NCBI GenBank assembly: GCA_016707605.1
Contig: JADJHJ010000009.1
Location: forward strand, 252,584-316,583
DNA: 64,000 nucleotides
From: Candidatus Promineofilum glycogenicum
GTDB taxonomy: Bacteria > Chloroflexota > Anaerolineae > Promineifilales > Promineifilaceae
Direction: 5' to 3'
The notes beneath the pieces are model-generated. The model made no database searches. It was not told the DNA's origin and saw nothing but the letters and a program-made list of their open reading frames with translations. A program made the position numbers and the translations under genes. This document shows, piece by piece, positions 1-9,433 of the stretch; the first letter of the stretch is position 1, and each line of letters starts with the position of its first letter.

Positions 1-2
1 GG

Positions 3-1157
3 CGCTCCTTCGGCGTCATGAACTCCCGGCTGGCCGAGGCGCTGGACGGGGTCGAGATGGTCAAGGGCAGCGCCCAGGAGACGGCCGAGATCGCCCGCTT
101 CCACGCTAACGCCCGCGAATACCGCGACGCCACCGTGGCCCAGGGGCGCGAGGAAGCCAAATTCCTGCCGCTGCTGCTGCTGGGCGTCACCGAGGCCATC
201 GGCTTTACCCATGCCTTGTTGCTGCTCCAGGCCGGGCGCATCGAGGTTGGCGACGTAGTGGCCTACGTTGGGCTGCTGGGGCTGTTCGGCTTCCCGACCA
301 ATATCTCGCTGATGGCCTACTCGCGCGTCTCCCTGGGCCTGGCCAGCGCGCGCCGCATTCTGGACCTGATGAACCGCGAGACGCAACTGGACGAAAACCC
401 GGAGGGGCACGCCGAGACGATCACCGGCGACGTGACCTTCGAGGGCGTCGCCTTCGGCTACGTGCCCGACCAGGACATGCTGCGCGACATCAGCTTCACC
501 GTGCGCGCCGGGCAGACGGTGGCCATCGTCGGCCAGACGGGCGCGGGCAAGAGCACCCTGACCAAGCTCATCAACCGCACCTACGACGCCCGCGAGGGGC
601 GGGTGCTGATCGACGGCGTGGATGCCCGCGATTGGAGCCTGGCCGCCCTGCGGCGGCAGATCTCCATCATCGAGCAGGACATCTTCCTCTTCTCGCGCAC
701 CATCGCCGAGAACATCGCCTTCGGCGCGCCGGAGGCCACGGCCGAGGAGATCGAGGCCGCCGCCCGCGCCGCCCAGGCCCACGACTTCATCATGGGCTTC
801 GAGGACGGCTATGAGACGGTCGTCGGCGGGCGCGGCGTCACCCTATCGGGCGGCCAGCGCCAGCGTATCGCCCTGGCCCGCGCCTTCCTGACCCAGCCGC
901 GCATTCTCATCCTCGACGACTCGACCAGCGCTGTCGATAGCGCCACGGAAGACCAGATTCAGCGGGCCATCCAGCACGCGGCCGAGAACCGCACCACCTT
1001 CCTCATCACCCACCGCCTGTCACAGATTCGTTGGGCCGATCTGGTGCTGGTACTGCGCAAGGGGCGGCTGGAGGCGGCCGGCGACCACGCCACGCTGATG
1101 ACCACCTCGCCCGCCTACCGGCGCATCTTCGAGCAGTACGAAGCGTTGGAGAGCTAG
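3..1157 (+). CDS. ABC exporter, permease-ATPase half-transporter (5' partial)
   Basis: This is the C-terminal part of an ABC exporter subunit that has its membrane domain and nucleotide-binding domain in one chain. The reading frame is open to the window edge, so the N-terminal helices are missing and the ATG at 18 is probably internal. The first ~115 residues are the end of the membrane domain, with two hydrophobic helices. The ATPase follows with Walker A GQTGAGKST (nt ~531-557), signature LSGGQRQR, Walker B ILILDDSTSAVD and the switch histidine in THRLS. Such half-transporters work as dimers, exporting lipids, peptides or drugs; the substrate cannot be read from the sequence. A small ORF follows after 5 bases. 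Confidence 0.93.
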   Translation, partial: RSFGVMNSRLAEALDGVEMVKGSAQETAEIARFHANAREYRDATVAQGREEAKFLPLLLLGVTEAIGFTHALLLLQAGRIEVGDVVAYVGLLGLFGFPTNISLMAYSRVSLGLASARRILDLMNRETQLDENPEGHAETITGDVTFEGVAFGYVPDQDMLRDISFTVRAGQTVAIVGQTGAGKSTLTKLINRTYDAREGRVLIDGVDARDWSLAALRRQISIIEQDIFLFSRTIAENIAFGAPEATAEEIEAAARAAQAHDFIMGFEDGYETVVGGRGVTLSGGQRQRIALARAFLTQPRILILDDSTSAVDSATEDQIQRAIQHAAENRTTFLITHRLSQIRWADLVLVLRKGRLEAAGDHATLMTTSPAYRRIFEQYEALES

Positions 1158-1162
1158 GCGCG

Positions 1163-1396
1163 ATGGGGCCGCTGGTCTACTACTGTCGCTGGCGCGGGGC
1201 GCGGTTGCGCTTGCGCGGGCGCGACGCGGAGGCGGTTTGGGGCCAACTGGTCACAGCCGAGGCCGGCCAGGAGCGGGCCGAGACGTTTCGCTTTGATCTG
1301 GTATCGTGGCAGTTGTGGCTGGGCGAGAGCGGCGAGCGGCGGCTGCAACTGGACGAGATGGGCGTGGTGACGGACGAGACGCCGCCCGCCTCATGA
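1163..1396 (+). CDS. small hypothetical protein (77 aa)
   Basis: An ATG five bases after the ABC transporter stop opens a 77-residue frame ending in TGA at 1394-1396. The product is basic at its start (RWRGARLRLRGRD) and acidic near its end, with two short aromatic stretches (LVYYCRW, SWQLWLG). I see no signal peptide, membrane segment or known domain. Tight spacing suggests translation coupled to the transporter. Its last six bases overlap the end of the convergent relA gene. I do not recognise the family, and it could be a chance frame, although codon choice resembles that of its neighbours. Confidence 0.5.
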   Translation: MGPLVYYCRWRGARLRLRGRDAEAVWGQLVTAEAGQERAETFRFDLVSWQLWLGESGERRLQLDEMGVVTDETPPAS

Positions 1397-3647
1397 CCAG
1401 GTTTGGCGGCGCACTTCCTGCACGCCGGGCAGATTGCCCAGTTTCGTCAGCAGATTGTTGAGCTGGGTCAGATCGGCCACCTCGGCGATCAAGTAGACGG
1501 TCGTCAGGTCTTGCTCGTTGATCAGCTTCGTCTTGGGCACGTTGATCTGCTGGCCGCGCAGCAAGTTGACCAGGTCTTCGATCAGGCCGCTGCGCGGCAG
1601 CGACTTGAGGATGACCGGCACCGGGTGGCTCTGCTGTGTCGTGCCCCACTCCACGTCAATGAGCCGCTCGCGCTCAGTGATGGCCGCCACCTGGGGGCAA
1701 CTCTGGGTGTGGATGGTGATGCCCTGGCCGCGGGTAACGTAGCCGATGATCGGCTCCGGGGCCACGGGAGTGCAGCATTGGGCCAGCCGCGTGTGCACGC
1801 CGCCCACACCGTGGACGGTCAGGCTCTTCGTCTGTGGGTTGTTGCGCAGTAGCGCCTGGAGGTCTTGCGTTTCGGGGCGCTTCTGGCCGCGGGCGGCGAT
1901 AGCCCCGATGATCTGGTTGGGCTGGATGTCGCCAAAGCCCACCAGACACAGGAAGTCCTCGACGTCGTCGTACTTCATCACCGTAGCGATGTCATCGACA
2001 CTGATGTCGTCGGACAGATTGAGCCGCCGCAGTTCGCGCTCGACCACTTCGCGCCCCTGCTGGATGTTCTGTTCGCGGTCTTGCTGGCGGAACCAGTGGC
2101 GAATCTTGCTGCGCGTGCGGGCGCTGCCGGTGTAGCCCAGGCTGGGGTTCATCCAGTCGCGGTTCGGCCCGCCGCGCTTGGCGGTGATGATCTCGACCTT
2201 GTCGCCCGACTTGAGGCGATAGTCCAGGCTGACCATCTTGCCGTTGACCCGCGCGCCGCGGCAGCGGTGGCCGACTTCGGTGTGAATCTGATAGGCGAAG
2301 TCAATCGGCGTCGCTCCGGCGGGCATGTCCAGCACGTCGTCCTTGGGGGTGAAGACGTGAATGCGCTCTTCCAGCCGGGCCAAATCGAGCGGCGGCGCGC
2401 CGTCGAAGTCGTCCTCAACCTCTCGCAACGTGGCCAGCAGTTCGCGCAGGTTTTGGATACGCTTCTGCGACGAGGAGCTGACCTTGGCCCCTTGTTCCTT
2501 ATAGGCCCAGTGGGCGGCGATGCCGTGCTCGGCCTCTTCGTGCATGCGCTGGGTGCGAATCTGCACTTCCAGCTTCTGGCCCGTCTCGTCGATGACCGCC
2601 GTGTGCAGCGACATGTAGCCGTTGGGCTTGGGCGAGCCGATGTAGTCGTCGAACTCGCCGCGGATGGGCTGCCACAGGCTATGCACCGCGCCGAGCACCT
2701 GGTAGCACAGGTCGCGGTCGGCGTCGTCCTTGGCTTTGCTGCTCAGCGCGCGATAGGCGACCTTATCTTGCGGCTCCAGGATGACCCGTAAGGCCTGGAT
2801 GTCGTAGATCTGCTCGAAGTCCAACTCCTTGCGCGCCATCTTGCGGTAGATGGAGTACATATGCTTGGGCCGGCCGGTGACGACCGCTTTCACGCCCAGG
2901 TTGGACAGCCGGCGGCGCAGGCGGGCGGCAGCCTTGTCCACCTTCAGCGCCCGCCGGTCGCGCCCGTCGTCCAGCCGCAGGGCGATCTCGCGGTACTTCT
3001 CCGGCTCCAGGTAGCGGAAGGCGTTGTCCTCCAGTTGCCACTTCAGATGCCAGATGCCGAGGCGATTGGCGATGGGGGCGTAGATGTGCAGCGCCTCCCA
3101 GGCCAGGCGGCGCTGCCCGTCGCGGTCGGGTGTGCCGGCGCGGCGCAAATCCTGCAGGCAGTCGACCATGCGGATGAGGATGATGCGGATGTCGCCCTCG
3201 ATGATCGACAGCAGGGCGCGCCGGATGGCTTCCAGCGTTTGGCGATCTTGCTGCGCCTCCAGGCCCAACTCGCCGGCCGTCTTGTTCTGGCTGGCGCGTT
3301 GGGCGTAGTTGTCGAGGGAGCGGGCGCTGCGGACGAGGCCGGCCACAGTCGGGCCAAACTCGGCCGTCAGCATCGCCTCGGTCAATCCGGTGTGGGGCAA
3401 CAGCGCGTCGTGGAGCAGGGCGGCGACGATGGTGTCGGTGTCGTCCACGCCCAACTCGTTGAGGCCGGCGGCCACGGCGCGGGCGTGGTCGAGATAGGGT
3501 TCGCCCGACGGCCGCTTGTGGTCGCCGTGGACGCGGGCAGCCAGCGACAGCGCCGCCCGCAGCCGCTCGCGGTCGGTTTCGGTTGGTCTGATTGCCGGGC
3601 AGCCTCTTGAGAAGCTCGCCCAGGAAGTTGTCGATGGCCTGGATCAT
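1391..3647 (-). CDS. relA: RelA/SpoT-family (p)ppGpp synthetase, RelA-like (5' end frameshifted)
   Basis: Makes the alarmone (p)ppGpp from ATP and GTP or GDP in the stringent response. Domains in order are an HD domain (nt ~3560-3080), the synthetase (from YDIQALRVI near 2790 to EVQIRTQRMHEEAEHG near 2540), a TGS domain (IHVFTPKDDVLDMP, ~2360-2165), a helical and CC region (LAQCCTPVAPEP, ~1770) and an ACT domain to the end. Two traits suggest a synthetase-only enzyme: the synthetase has EFDDYIG (RelA-type ExDD rather than RxKD), and the HD domain reads LLHDALLPHT, lacking the usual Glu-Asp of HDxxED. The GTG at 3475 would remove the start of the HD domain. The frame upstream encodes matching HD residues (HKRPSGEPYLDHARA) and joins the ATG at 3647 through a one-base shift near 3585-3595. 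Confidence 0.9.
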
Positions 3648-3759
3648 GGCTAGTCCGACGGACGCGCAGCACGGTCCGCCCTACAACCAACGCGATCACG
3701 CGCAGCCATACCCCCGCCGCGCGCTCAGAGAAGGGAACCGGAGCAAAAAGCGGGCCAAT

Positions 3760-4104
3760 CTAGCCGGCGCTGCTACCGTTCTCGACCTGGTCGCGCCCGG
3801 CGTCGAGGACGATGCGCCCCTGGTCGGTGGCCTGTTGGGCCAGGTCTTGCGCGCGACTGCGCGTGTCGGAGATGATGGCTTCGGCGCGGTCGCGGTACTC
3901 GCGGCTGTAGCTGTCGGCGGCGTGGCGCACCTGGTCCAGCCGCTCTTCGCTCGCCTGGCGCAGATCGGTGCTGAAGCCGGCTAACTGGCTGCGGGTGGCC
4001 TGGCCCGATTGAGGAGCGAGAATCAACGCGGTGGCCGCGCCAACCAGCGCGCCGATGACAAATCCGGCCAGAAAAGCGCCGAGGTCACTTTCGTTTTCGT
4101 TCAT
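3760..4104 (-). CDS. YtxH-like small membrane protein
   Basis: A 114-residue protein with one N-terminal membrane helix (GAFLAGFVIGALVGAATALI) followed by the APQSG motif and a long polar amphipathic helix. This is the pattern of the YtxH/GvpT-like family, found in stress-related envelope proteins. The C-terminal part (residues ~35-105) is charged and predicted coiled coil. The start ATG has a GGGAG-type site upstream. It lies 18 bases downstream of another membrane protein on the same strand, so the two probably share a transcript. The molecular role of this family is not well known. The start and end are clear. Confidence 0.75.
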   Translation of the reverse strand: MNENESDLGAFLAGFVIGALVGAATALILAPQSGQATRSQLAGFSTDLRQASEERLDQVRHAADSYSREYRDRAEAIISDTRSRAQDLAQQATDQGRIVLDAGRDQVENGSSAG

Positions 4105-4122
4105 TTCATTTCTCCCGTATCG

Positions 4123-4566
4123 CTATCTGCGCCGTGGGTTGCCGAACAAAGTGGACACACCGCGCCGGATGCCGGCGACGTAGCTGCTGGCGGTGGTCAT
4201 CGGCCGCACCACGTTTTCGCTCATGAACACCGTCGTGCCGCGGATGGTCCCCAGCGTCTCGTTGGTCTTCATCAGAATGGGCTTCAGCTCAAACTCCAGC
4301 ATATTGACCAGACGGATGACGGCGATCAGCAACAGAATGAGCACAATGCCCGACAGACACGACATGATGCCCAGGCCGATGATGAAGATGTCGCGCACGA
4401 CGAGAATGGTGTCGGCGAAGTTGTTGGCCAGGTAGACCAGCAGGAGCACGAAGAGAACCGACACGATCAGCGTGACGGCCACACCGGCGATCACGTAGCC
4501 GATCGGAATCAGCGATTCCCGGCGCGGGGCCGGCTCAGTTGTGGCGGGCAGTTGAATATTGCTCAT
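4123..4566 (-). CDS. two-helix membrane protein, DUF948-like
   Basis: A 147-residue protein with two strong membrane helices (about residues 22-48, VIAGVAVTLIVSVLFVLL, and 58-85, IFIIGLGIMSCLSGIVLILL). A cytosolic or surface tail follows (LKPILMKTNETLGTIRGTT) and ends in a basic NPRRR. The tail resembles DUF948-type proteins, which often precede YtxH proteins as here. A TATACT hexamer lies about 20 bases upstream of the start. The pairing with the YtxH-like gene suggests an envelope-stress or membrane-organising role, but this is inference from neighbourhood only. Confidence 0.65.
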   Translation of the reverse strand: MSNIQLPATTEPAPRRESLIPIGYVIAGVAVTLIVSVLFVLLLVYLANNFADTILVVRDIFIIGLGIMSCLSGIVLILLLIAVIRLVNMLEFELKPILMKTNETLGTIRGTTVFMSENVVRPMTTASSYVAGIRRGVSTLFGNPRRR

Positions 4567-4613
4567 CGCATGAATCCCAACTCACTAGTATAGCACGCAA
4601 GGGCGTTGCGGCC

Positions 4614-4898
4614 TTATTCTCGTTCCGGTTCCTGGCCGGCCAGCCAGCGCGCCGCCAGCAGCAGCGCCCAGGCCCCGACGCTGGCGCTCAGTAGGTGGAT
4701 TTTGCCGACCTTGAACCACTCCAGGTTCAGGAAGTCGCCCGCCAGTTGGCCCAACAGAAAGCCAACCCAGGCCGCGGCCAGGTAGAGCACAATGCGCCGC
4801 AACGAGCCGCCGTAGACCAGGTGGAAGATGGCGCCATAGGCGCTGGCCAGCAGGAAGCCCAGAACCAGGCCGGAGGCCGCGCCGGGAATGGGGATCAT
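4614..4898 (-). CDS. small membrane protein (94 aa), last gene of the mnmA operon
   Basis: A 94-residue hydrophobic protein with about three membrane helices (ASGLVLGFLLASAYGAIF, IVLYLAAAWVGFLLGQLAG and LSASVGAWALLLAARWLAG) and a charged C-terminal tail (GQEPERE). Its ATG overlaps the mnmA stop by four bases, so it is translationally coupled to that gene and closes the operon of kinase, desulfurase and mnmA. I do not recognise a named family. No catalytic motif is visible. An in-frame start slightly upstream is possible, but the overlap supports 4898. Confidence 0.65.
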   Translation of the reverse strand: MIPIPGAASGLVLGFLLASAYGAIFHLVYGGSLRRIVLYLAAAWVGFLLGQLAGDFLNLEWFKVGKIHLLSASVGAWALLLAARWLAGQEPERE

Positions 4899-6067
4899 CG
4901 CGCTTCCAACTCCTTGACTGGCGTGGCCGGCTCCCAGGCCTCATCGGCAATGATGCCGCCGCCCAGGCAGACGTCGCCGTCGTAGAAGACGGCCGCCTGG
5001 CCGGGCGTCACGCCATAGGCCGGTTCGGCCAGTTGCACCGCGGCCGACCCATCGGGGCCGGGGGCGATCTGCGCCACCACGGGATCGGCCTTGTAGCGGA
5101 TTTTGACCGCGGCGGCGATGGGCGCGGCCGGCGGGCCGCTGATCCAGTTGACCTGGCGCGCCGTCAGTTGCGCCTGGGCCAGCGCCGCGCGCGGGCCGAC
5201 GACGAGCGCGTTGCGCGCCGCGTCCTTGCCGACGACGAACAGCGGCTCGGCGGCGGCGATGCCCAGCCCCTTGCGCTGGCCGATGGTGTAGTCGGCCAGC
5301 CCGGCGTGCCGGCCCAGGTGGCGGCCGTCGGCAGTGACGATCTCGCCCGGCTGCGGCTCGGCGTCGCCGTGGCGGCGCAGGAAGCCGCGGTAGTCGTTGT
5401 CCTTCAGGAAGCACAAGTCCTGGCTCTCCTGTTTGGCGGCCACGGGCAGGTTGTAGGCGCGGGCCAGTTCGCGCACCTCGGTTTTCGTGTAGCCACCGAT
5501 AGGGAAGAGCACCTGGGCCAGATGGGCCTGGCTGAGCATGTGCAGGACGTAGGACTGATCCTTGTCGGCGTCCACGCCGCGCAGCAGGCGAAAGCCGCCG
5601 GCGTCGCGCCGCACGCGGGCGTAGTGGCCGGTGGCCAGATAGCCGGCCCCCAGGGCCAGCGCCCGCTCCAGCAGGTAGGTGAAGCGAATCTGCCGGTTGC
5701 ATTCGACGCACGGGTTGGGGGTGCGGCCGGCGGCATGCTCATCGATAAAGAACTGGACGATGGCGCGCCGGAAGTGGTCGCGCACGTCGATGACGTAGAA
5801 AGGAATGTTCAGGCGGTCGGCCACGCGGCGGGCGTCGGCCATCTGGTCGGGCGTGCAGCAGCGGTTGGCCGGGGTGGCGGCGCCGTTGGCCGGTTCGTTC
5901 CACAGGCGCATCATGACGCCGATGACCTCATACCCCTGATCGGCCAGCAGGGCCGCGGCCACCGAGCTATCGACGCCGCCGCTCATGGCGACGACGACGC
6001 GCGGCCGGTCGCCGCTGGGCAGCGCGGGCGGCAGGCTCGTATCCGGGGTGGTGCAGTTGGCGTCCAT
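4895..6067 (-). CDS. mnmA: tRNA 2-thiouridylase MnmA
   Basis: Installs sulfur at C2 of the wobble uridine in tRNA for Lys, Glu and Gln, using ATP and a persulfide. The 390-residue length fits the family. The PP-loop SGGVDSS is at residues 29-35. The two catalytic cysteines are visible at 119 (TPNPCVECN) and 218 (SQDLCFLKD). The C-terminal beta-barrel carries the usual YGVTPGQAAVFYDGD. The gene lies 12 bases downstream of a cysteine desulfurase, the enzyme that supplies the persulfide sulfur, and its stop overlaps the next small gene. This pairing makes the pathway assignment firm. Confidence 0.96.
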   Translation of the reverse strand: MDANCTTPDTSLPPALPSGDRPRVVVAMSGGVDSSVAAALLADQGYEVIGVMMRLWNEPANGAATPANRCCTPDQMADARRVADRLNIPFYVIDVRDHFRRAIVQFFIDEHAAGRTPNPCVECNRQIRFTYLLERALALGAGYLATGHYARVRRDAGGFRLLRGVDADKDQSYVLHMLSQAHLAQVLFPIGGYTKTEVRELARAYNLPVAAKQESQDLCFLKDNDYRGFLRRHGDAEPQPGEIVTADGRHLGRHAGLADYTIGQRKGLGIAAAEPLFVVGKDAARNALVVGPRAALAQAQLTARQVNWISGPPAAPIAAAVKIRYKADPVVAQIAPGPDGSAAVQLAEPAYGVTPGQAAVFYDGDVCLGGGIIADEAWEPATPVKELEAR

Positions 6068-6079
6068 CAGGTGAGTCGG

Positions 6080-7282
6080 TTAGGCGGGCGCGGCGAAGCG
6101 TGCCTCGACCGCTGCCAACCGCCGGACGATGGCAGGTAGCTCGTGGAGCACGGCGTCCACGTCGGCGGCCGTGTTCTGTCGCCCCAACGTCAGCCGCAGC
6201 CCGCCCAGCGTCCACTCCGGGCCAAGGCCGGTGGCCTGGAGGATGGCCGATGGCTTGGGGTCGCCGCTGGAGCAGGCCGAACCACTGCCGGCGGCAATGC
6301 CGGCCAGGTCGAGGTGCATTAGCAGATCGTTGCCGCTCAGCCCGCGCAGGGCGAAGCTGGCGTGGTGGGGCAGGCGCTCGGTGGGGTGGCCGGTGACGCG
6401 GCAGAGGTCGGGCAACGCGGCGGGAAGTTCATGTAGCAAGCGGTCGCGCAAGGGGGTAACGTGGGCCAGCCGCTCATCGAGTTCAACCATCGCCAGCCGG
6501 AACGCCTCGGCCGCGCCGACGACCAGGGGCACGTTGGTTGTGCCGGCGCGCAGCCCGCCTTCGTGGCCGCCGCCGGTCAACGCCGGCAGCAGTTCGACGC
6601 CCGGCCGCACGACGAGCACACCAACCCCCTTCGGCCCGTAGAACTTGTGCGGGGCCAAAGCCAGCAGATCGACCGGCTCTTCGGCCAGGTTCCAGCGCCG
6701 CGCCGCGGCCAACTGCACGGCGTCGCTATGAAAGAGAATGCCGCGCTCGCGGGCCAGCGCGCCGATCTCGGCCCACGGTTGCAGCGTGCCGATCTCGTTG
6801 TTGGCGGCCATGATGCTGATCAGCGCTGTCTCGGGGCGGATGGCCGCGGCCACGTCGTCGGGGCGGACGCGGCCGAACGCATCCACCGGCAGCACAGTCA
6901 GCGCGAAGCCAAAGTGGTCGCGCAACTGTCGGGCGGTGGCCAGCACGGCGCTGTGCTCGACGGCGCTGGTGATCAGATGGTCGCCGCGGCCCGCCTCGCG
7001 CGCGGTCAACAGCGCCCCACGCAGGGCCAGGTTGTTGCTCTCCGAGCCGCAGCCGGTGAAGACGACGGCCGACGGCGCGACGCCCAGCAGGTCGGCGAAC
7101 GTCTCGCGTGCGCCCTCGACGGCCCGCGCCGCGGCGTAGCCCGTCCGGTGGTGGGAGGACGGGTTGCCGTACTCCTCGCTCCAGTAAGGGGCCATGGCCG
7201 CGACGACCGCCGGATGAACGGGCGTCGTCGCGCTATGATCCAGGTAGATGGCGTTGCCTTGGGTGCGTCGCGTCATGGTCAA
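6080..7282 (-). CDS. cysteine desulfurase (IscS/NifS type)
   Basis: A PLP enzyme that converts cysteine to alanine and leaves a protein-bound persulfide for tRNA thiolation or Fe-S assembly. The 400-residue protein starts with the typical YLDHSATTPVHP. The PLP lysine is K213 (APHKFYGPKG) and the active cysteine is C337 in GSGSACSSGD; the long-loop form with SSGD fits group I (IscS-like) enzymes. It is directly upstream of mnmA, so its main role here is probably tRNA 2-thiolation. The start overlaps the stop of the upstream histidine kinase gene by four bases, supporting translation coupling in one operon. Confidence 0.94.
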   Translation of the reverse strand: MTMTRRTQGNAIYLDHSATTPVHPAVVAAMAPYWSEEYGNPSSHHRTGYAAARAVEGARETFADLLGVAPSAVVFTGCGSESNNLALRGALLTAREAGRGDHLITSAVEHSAVLATARQLRDHFGFALTVLPVDAFGRVRPDDVAAAIRPETALISIMAANNEIGTLQPWAEIGALARERGILFHSDAVQLAAARRWNLAEEPVDLLALAPHKFYGPKGVGVLVVRPGVELLPALTGGGHEGGLRAGTTNVPLVVGAAEAFRLAMVELDERLAHVTPLRDRLLHELPAALPDLCRVTGHPTERLPHHASFALRGLSGNDLLMHLDLAGIAAGSGSACSSGDPKPSAILQATGLGPEWTLGGLRLTLGRQNTAADVDAVLHELPAIVRRLAAVEARFAAPA

Positions 7283-9357
7283 ATCTGCGCCACAGGCAGG
7301 CGGATGGTGAAGGTTGTGCCCTTGCCGAGCGTGCTCTGTACGGCGATGTGCCCATTATAGTTGCGCAGGTTCTCTTTGACCATGTAGAGGCCCAGGCCGG
7401 TGCCGGCGATGCCGCGCTCGACGGCCGTCTGGGTGCGATAGAAGCGTTTGAAAAGGTTGTTTATGGATTCGGTGGGGATGCCGATGCCATCATCGCTGAC
7501 TTCGATGACCACCGCGCCGTTATCGCGGCGGGCCGCCACCTGGATGCTGCCCGACGGGGTGAACTTGATGGCGTTGTCCAGTAGATTACGCACGACCATT
7601 TCATACACATCGCGGTTGCCCATCACCGGCGGCAGGTCGGTCTCGATGCGTTGGCGGAACAGCAACCCCTTCTGCACCGCCCGCTCGGCCAACGGCGGCA
7701 GCGCCTCGTCGAAGAGGGGGTTGAGCCACACCGGCTCGGCGCTGCGCTGCATCTCGCGCGCCTCCAGCTTGGCCAGGTCGAGCATTTGGCGCACCATGCG
7801 TTGCAGCCGGTCGCTCTCGCGCTCGATGACGCCCAGGAAGCGCTCGGCCTTGTCGGCCTGCGCCCGGCCTTCGCGCAGCAGGCGGGAGTACATGAGGATT
7901 GTCGCCAGCGGCGTGCGCAACTCGTGGATGATGCCCTGAAAGAGATCGTCGCGCATGCGCTCGACTTCGCGGATCTGGGTCAGGTCGCTGAAGACGAAGA
8001 TGGCCTCCTGGGCCGCGCCGGTTTCGTCGTCTACCGGCGCGCCGCTGATGAGCACCGGCAGCAGGCGGCCGTCGTCGCGGGCGATGTCGGTGGCCAACTG
8101 CACCGTGTCCTCGGCCCCGGATAGCAGCCGGGCGACCAGCTTTTGCAGATCCCCCTGCTTGGGGCGCACACGCTCGTGCAGCAGCCGGCCGACGACGTCG
8201 TCCACGTCGCTGAAGAGCATCGAGGCAAAGGCGCTATTGACGCGGGTGATGACGCCGTCGCGGTTGACGGTGATCAGCCCGTCGGACATGCTGGTGAACA
8301 GCGTTTCGACGCGCCGCTTCTCGGCCAGTACGTCGGTATGGAGGTTGGCGTTTTCGATGGCCGCGGCCAGCGGCCCACCGAGCGCCTGCATCAGTTGCAC
8401 ATCGTGGTCGCTGAAGCGGCCGAACTGGCGGTTGATGGCTTGTAGGATACCGATGGTGCGCTCATCCACTTGCAGCGGGATGCAGATCATCGAGTGAGTG
8501 CGGAAGCCGGAGCGCGTGTCGACACCGGAGAAGAAGCGCTGGTCGGAGTAGGCGTCGGTGATGATGACCGGCTCCTTGTGTTCGGCCACCCAGCCGGCGA
8601 TCCCCTGGCCGCGCTTCAACCGCACCGGCGGCAGGCGTTGGAACATCGGCCCAAACAGCTTCTCGACGAAGACGATGTCGCCCGTCACCGGCTCGATGAG
8701 GCCGATGGACAGCGTTTCGACGTTGAGCGTCTGGCGAATGGGGCCGGTCAGCAGTTGGTAGATCTGCTGGATATTGAGCGTCGAACTGAGGGCGCGGCTA
8801 ATGTCGCTAATGACGGCGAACTCGACGGTGCGCCGGTCGACCTCCTGGCGCAGGGCGGCCCGGTCGAGGAAGACGCACATCAGGCTGGTCACTTCGTTCA
8901 GCAGCGGTTCTAGTTCGGGCTGCAAATCGGGGTCGAGCAGGGCCAACAGGGTAGGCGGATAGGCGCTGTAGAGGCGTTCCTCGCGCGGCAACGGCGCGGC
9001 CAGCAGGCGGCGCTTGGCCAGCAGCCAGATGCGTCCGCCGATGACCTCGGCCGCCGAGCGCTCCAGCTTGTCCAGCCGCGTCGGGCCGCCCAAGGCCAGC
9101 AGCGGCTCCAGCCCGGCCTCCTCATTCGACCAGCGCATCTGCGTGGCCCGGCCCGATGGTTCGTTGAGCCAGACGTCGTAGCACTTGGCCTGCACGTCGG
9201 CCACGGCCACCACGGCCGACGCGCCGGTGTGGCGGGCCACGTGATAGGCGAAGGTGGCGCAGACGAAGTGAACGTCGAATACGTCGCGCAGGTCGAGCAG
9301 CAGGTCTCGCCAGAGAGCAGACAGGTCGTTCTGGGGGACGGCGGGCGCGTGACTCAT
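7279..9357 (-). CDS. soluble sensor histidine kinase with GAF and PAS domains
   Basis: A 692-residue kinase without a membrane helix or signal peptide, so a cytosolic sensor. The N-terminal ~200 residues are a region I do not recognise. It is followed by a GAF domain (around residues 205-360, HSMICIPLQVDERTIGILQAIN), a PAS domain (~380-480, SDGLITVNRDGVI), a HisKA domain with the phosphorylated histidine in IIHELRTPLATIL, and an HATPase domain with the N box NLLDNAIKFTP and G boxes (DDGIGIP, GTGLGLYMV). I chose ATG 9357 over an upstream in-frame start at 9504 because that extension lies in the enolase promoter region. No response regulator is next to it. It heads the operon with the cysteine desulfurase and mnmA. 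Confidence 0.88.
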   Translation of the reverse strand: MSHAPAVPQNDLSALWRDLLLDLRDVFDVHFVCATFAYHVARHTGASAVVAVADVQAKCYDVWLNEPSGRATQMRWSNEEAGLEPLLALGGPTRLDKLERSAAEVIGGRIWLLAKRRLLAAPLPREERLYSAYPPTLLALLDPDLQPELEPLLNEVTSLMCVFLDRAALRQEVDRRTVEFAVISDISRALSSTLNIQQIYQLLTGPIRQTLNVETLSIGLIEPVTGDIVFVEKLFGPMFQRLPPVRLKRGQGIAGWVAEHKEPVIITDAYSDQRFFSGVDTRSGFRTHSMICIPLQVDERTIGILQAINRQFGRFSDHDVQLMQALGGPLAAAIENANLHTDVLAEKRRVETLFTSMSDGLITVNRDGVITRVNSAFASMLFSDVDDVVGRLLHERVRPKQGDLQKLVARLLSGAEDTVQLATDIARDDGRLLPVLISGAPVDDETGAAQEAIFVFSDLTQIREVERMRDDLFQGIIHELRTPLATILMYSRLLREGRAQADKAERFLGVIERESDRLQRMVRQMLDLAKLEAREMQRSAEPVWLNPLFDEALPPLAERAVQKGLLFRQRIETDLPPVMGNRDVYEMVVRNLLDNAIKFTPSGSIQVAARRDNGAVVIEVSDDGIGIPTESINNLFKRFYRTQTAVERGIAGTGLGLYMVKENLRNYNGHIAVQSTLGKGTTFTIRLPVAQI

Positions 9358-9433
9358 GGCGCGACAGTGTAACGCTGCCCGGCGGCGGAGGCAAACCGGC
9401 CTTGTCTGGCGTTCATCTGTCCCCGCATCGCGC

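Noticed and set aside
1403..2791. Long plus-strand frames opposite relA
   Set aside because: They are the complement of high-GC codons of a conserved gene and have no recognisable motif. The same holds for antisense frames over rpoC, sucA, mnmA and eno.
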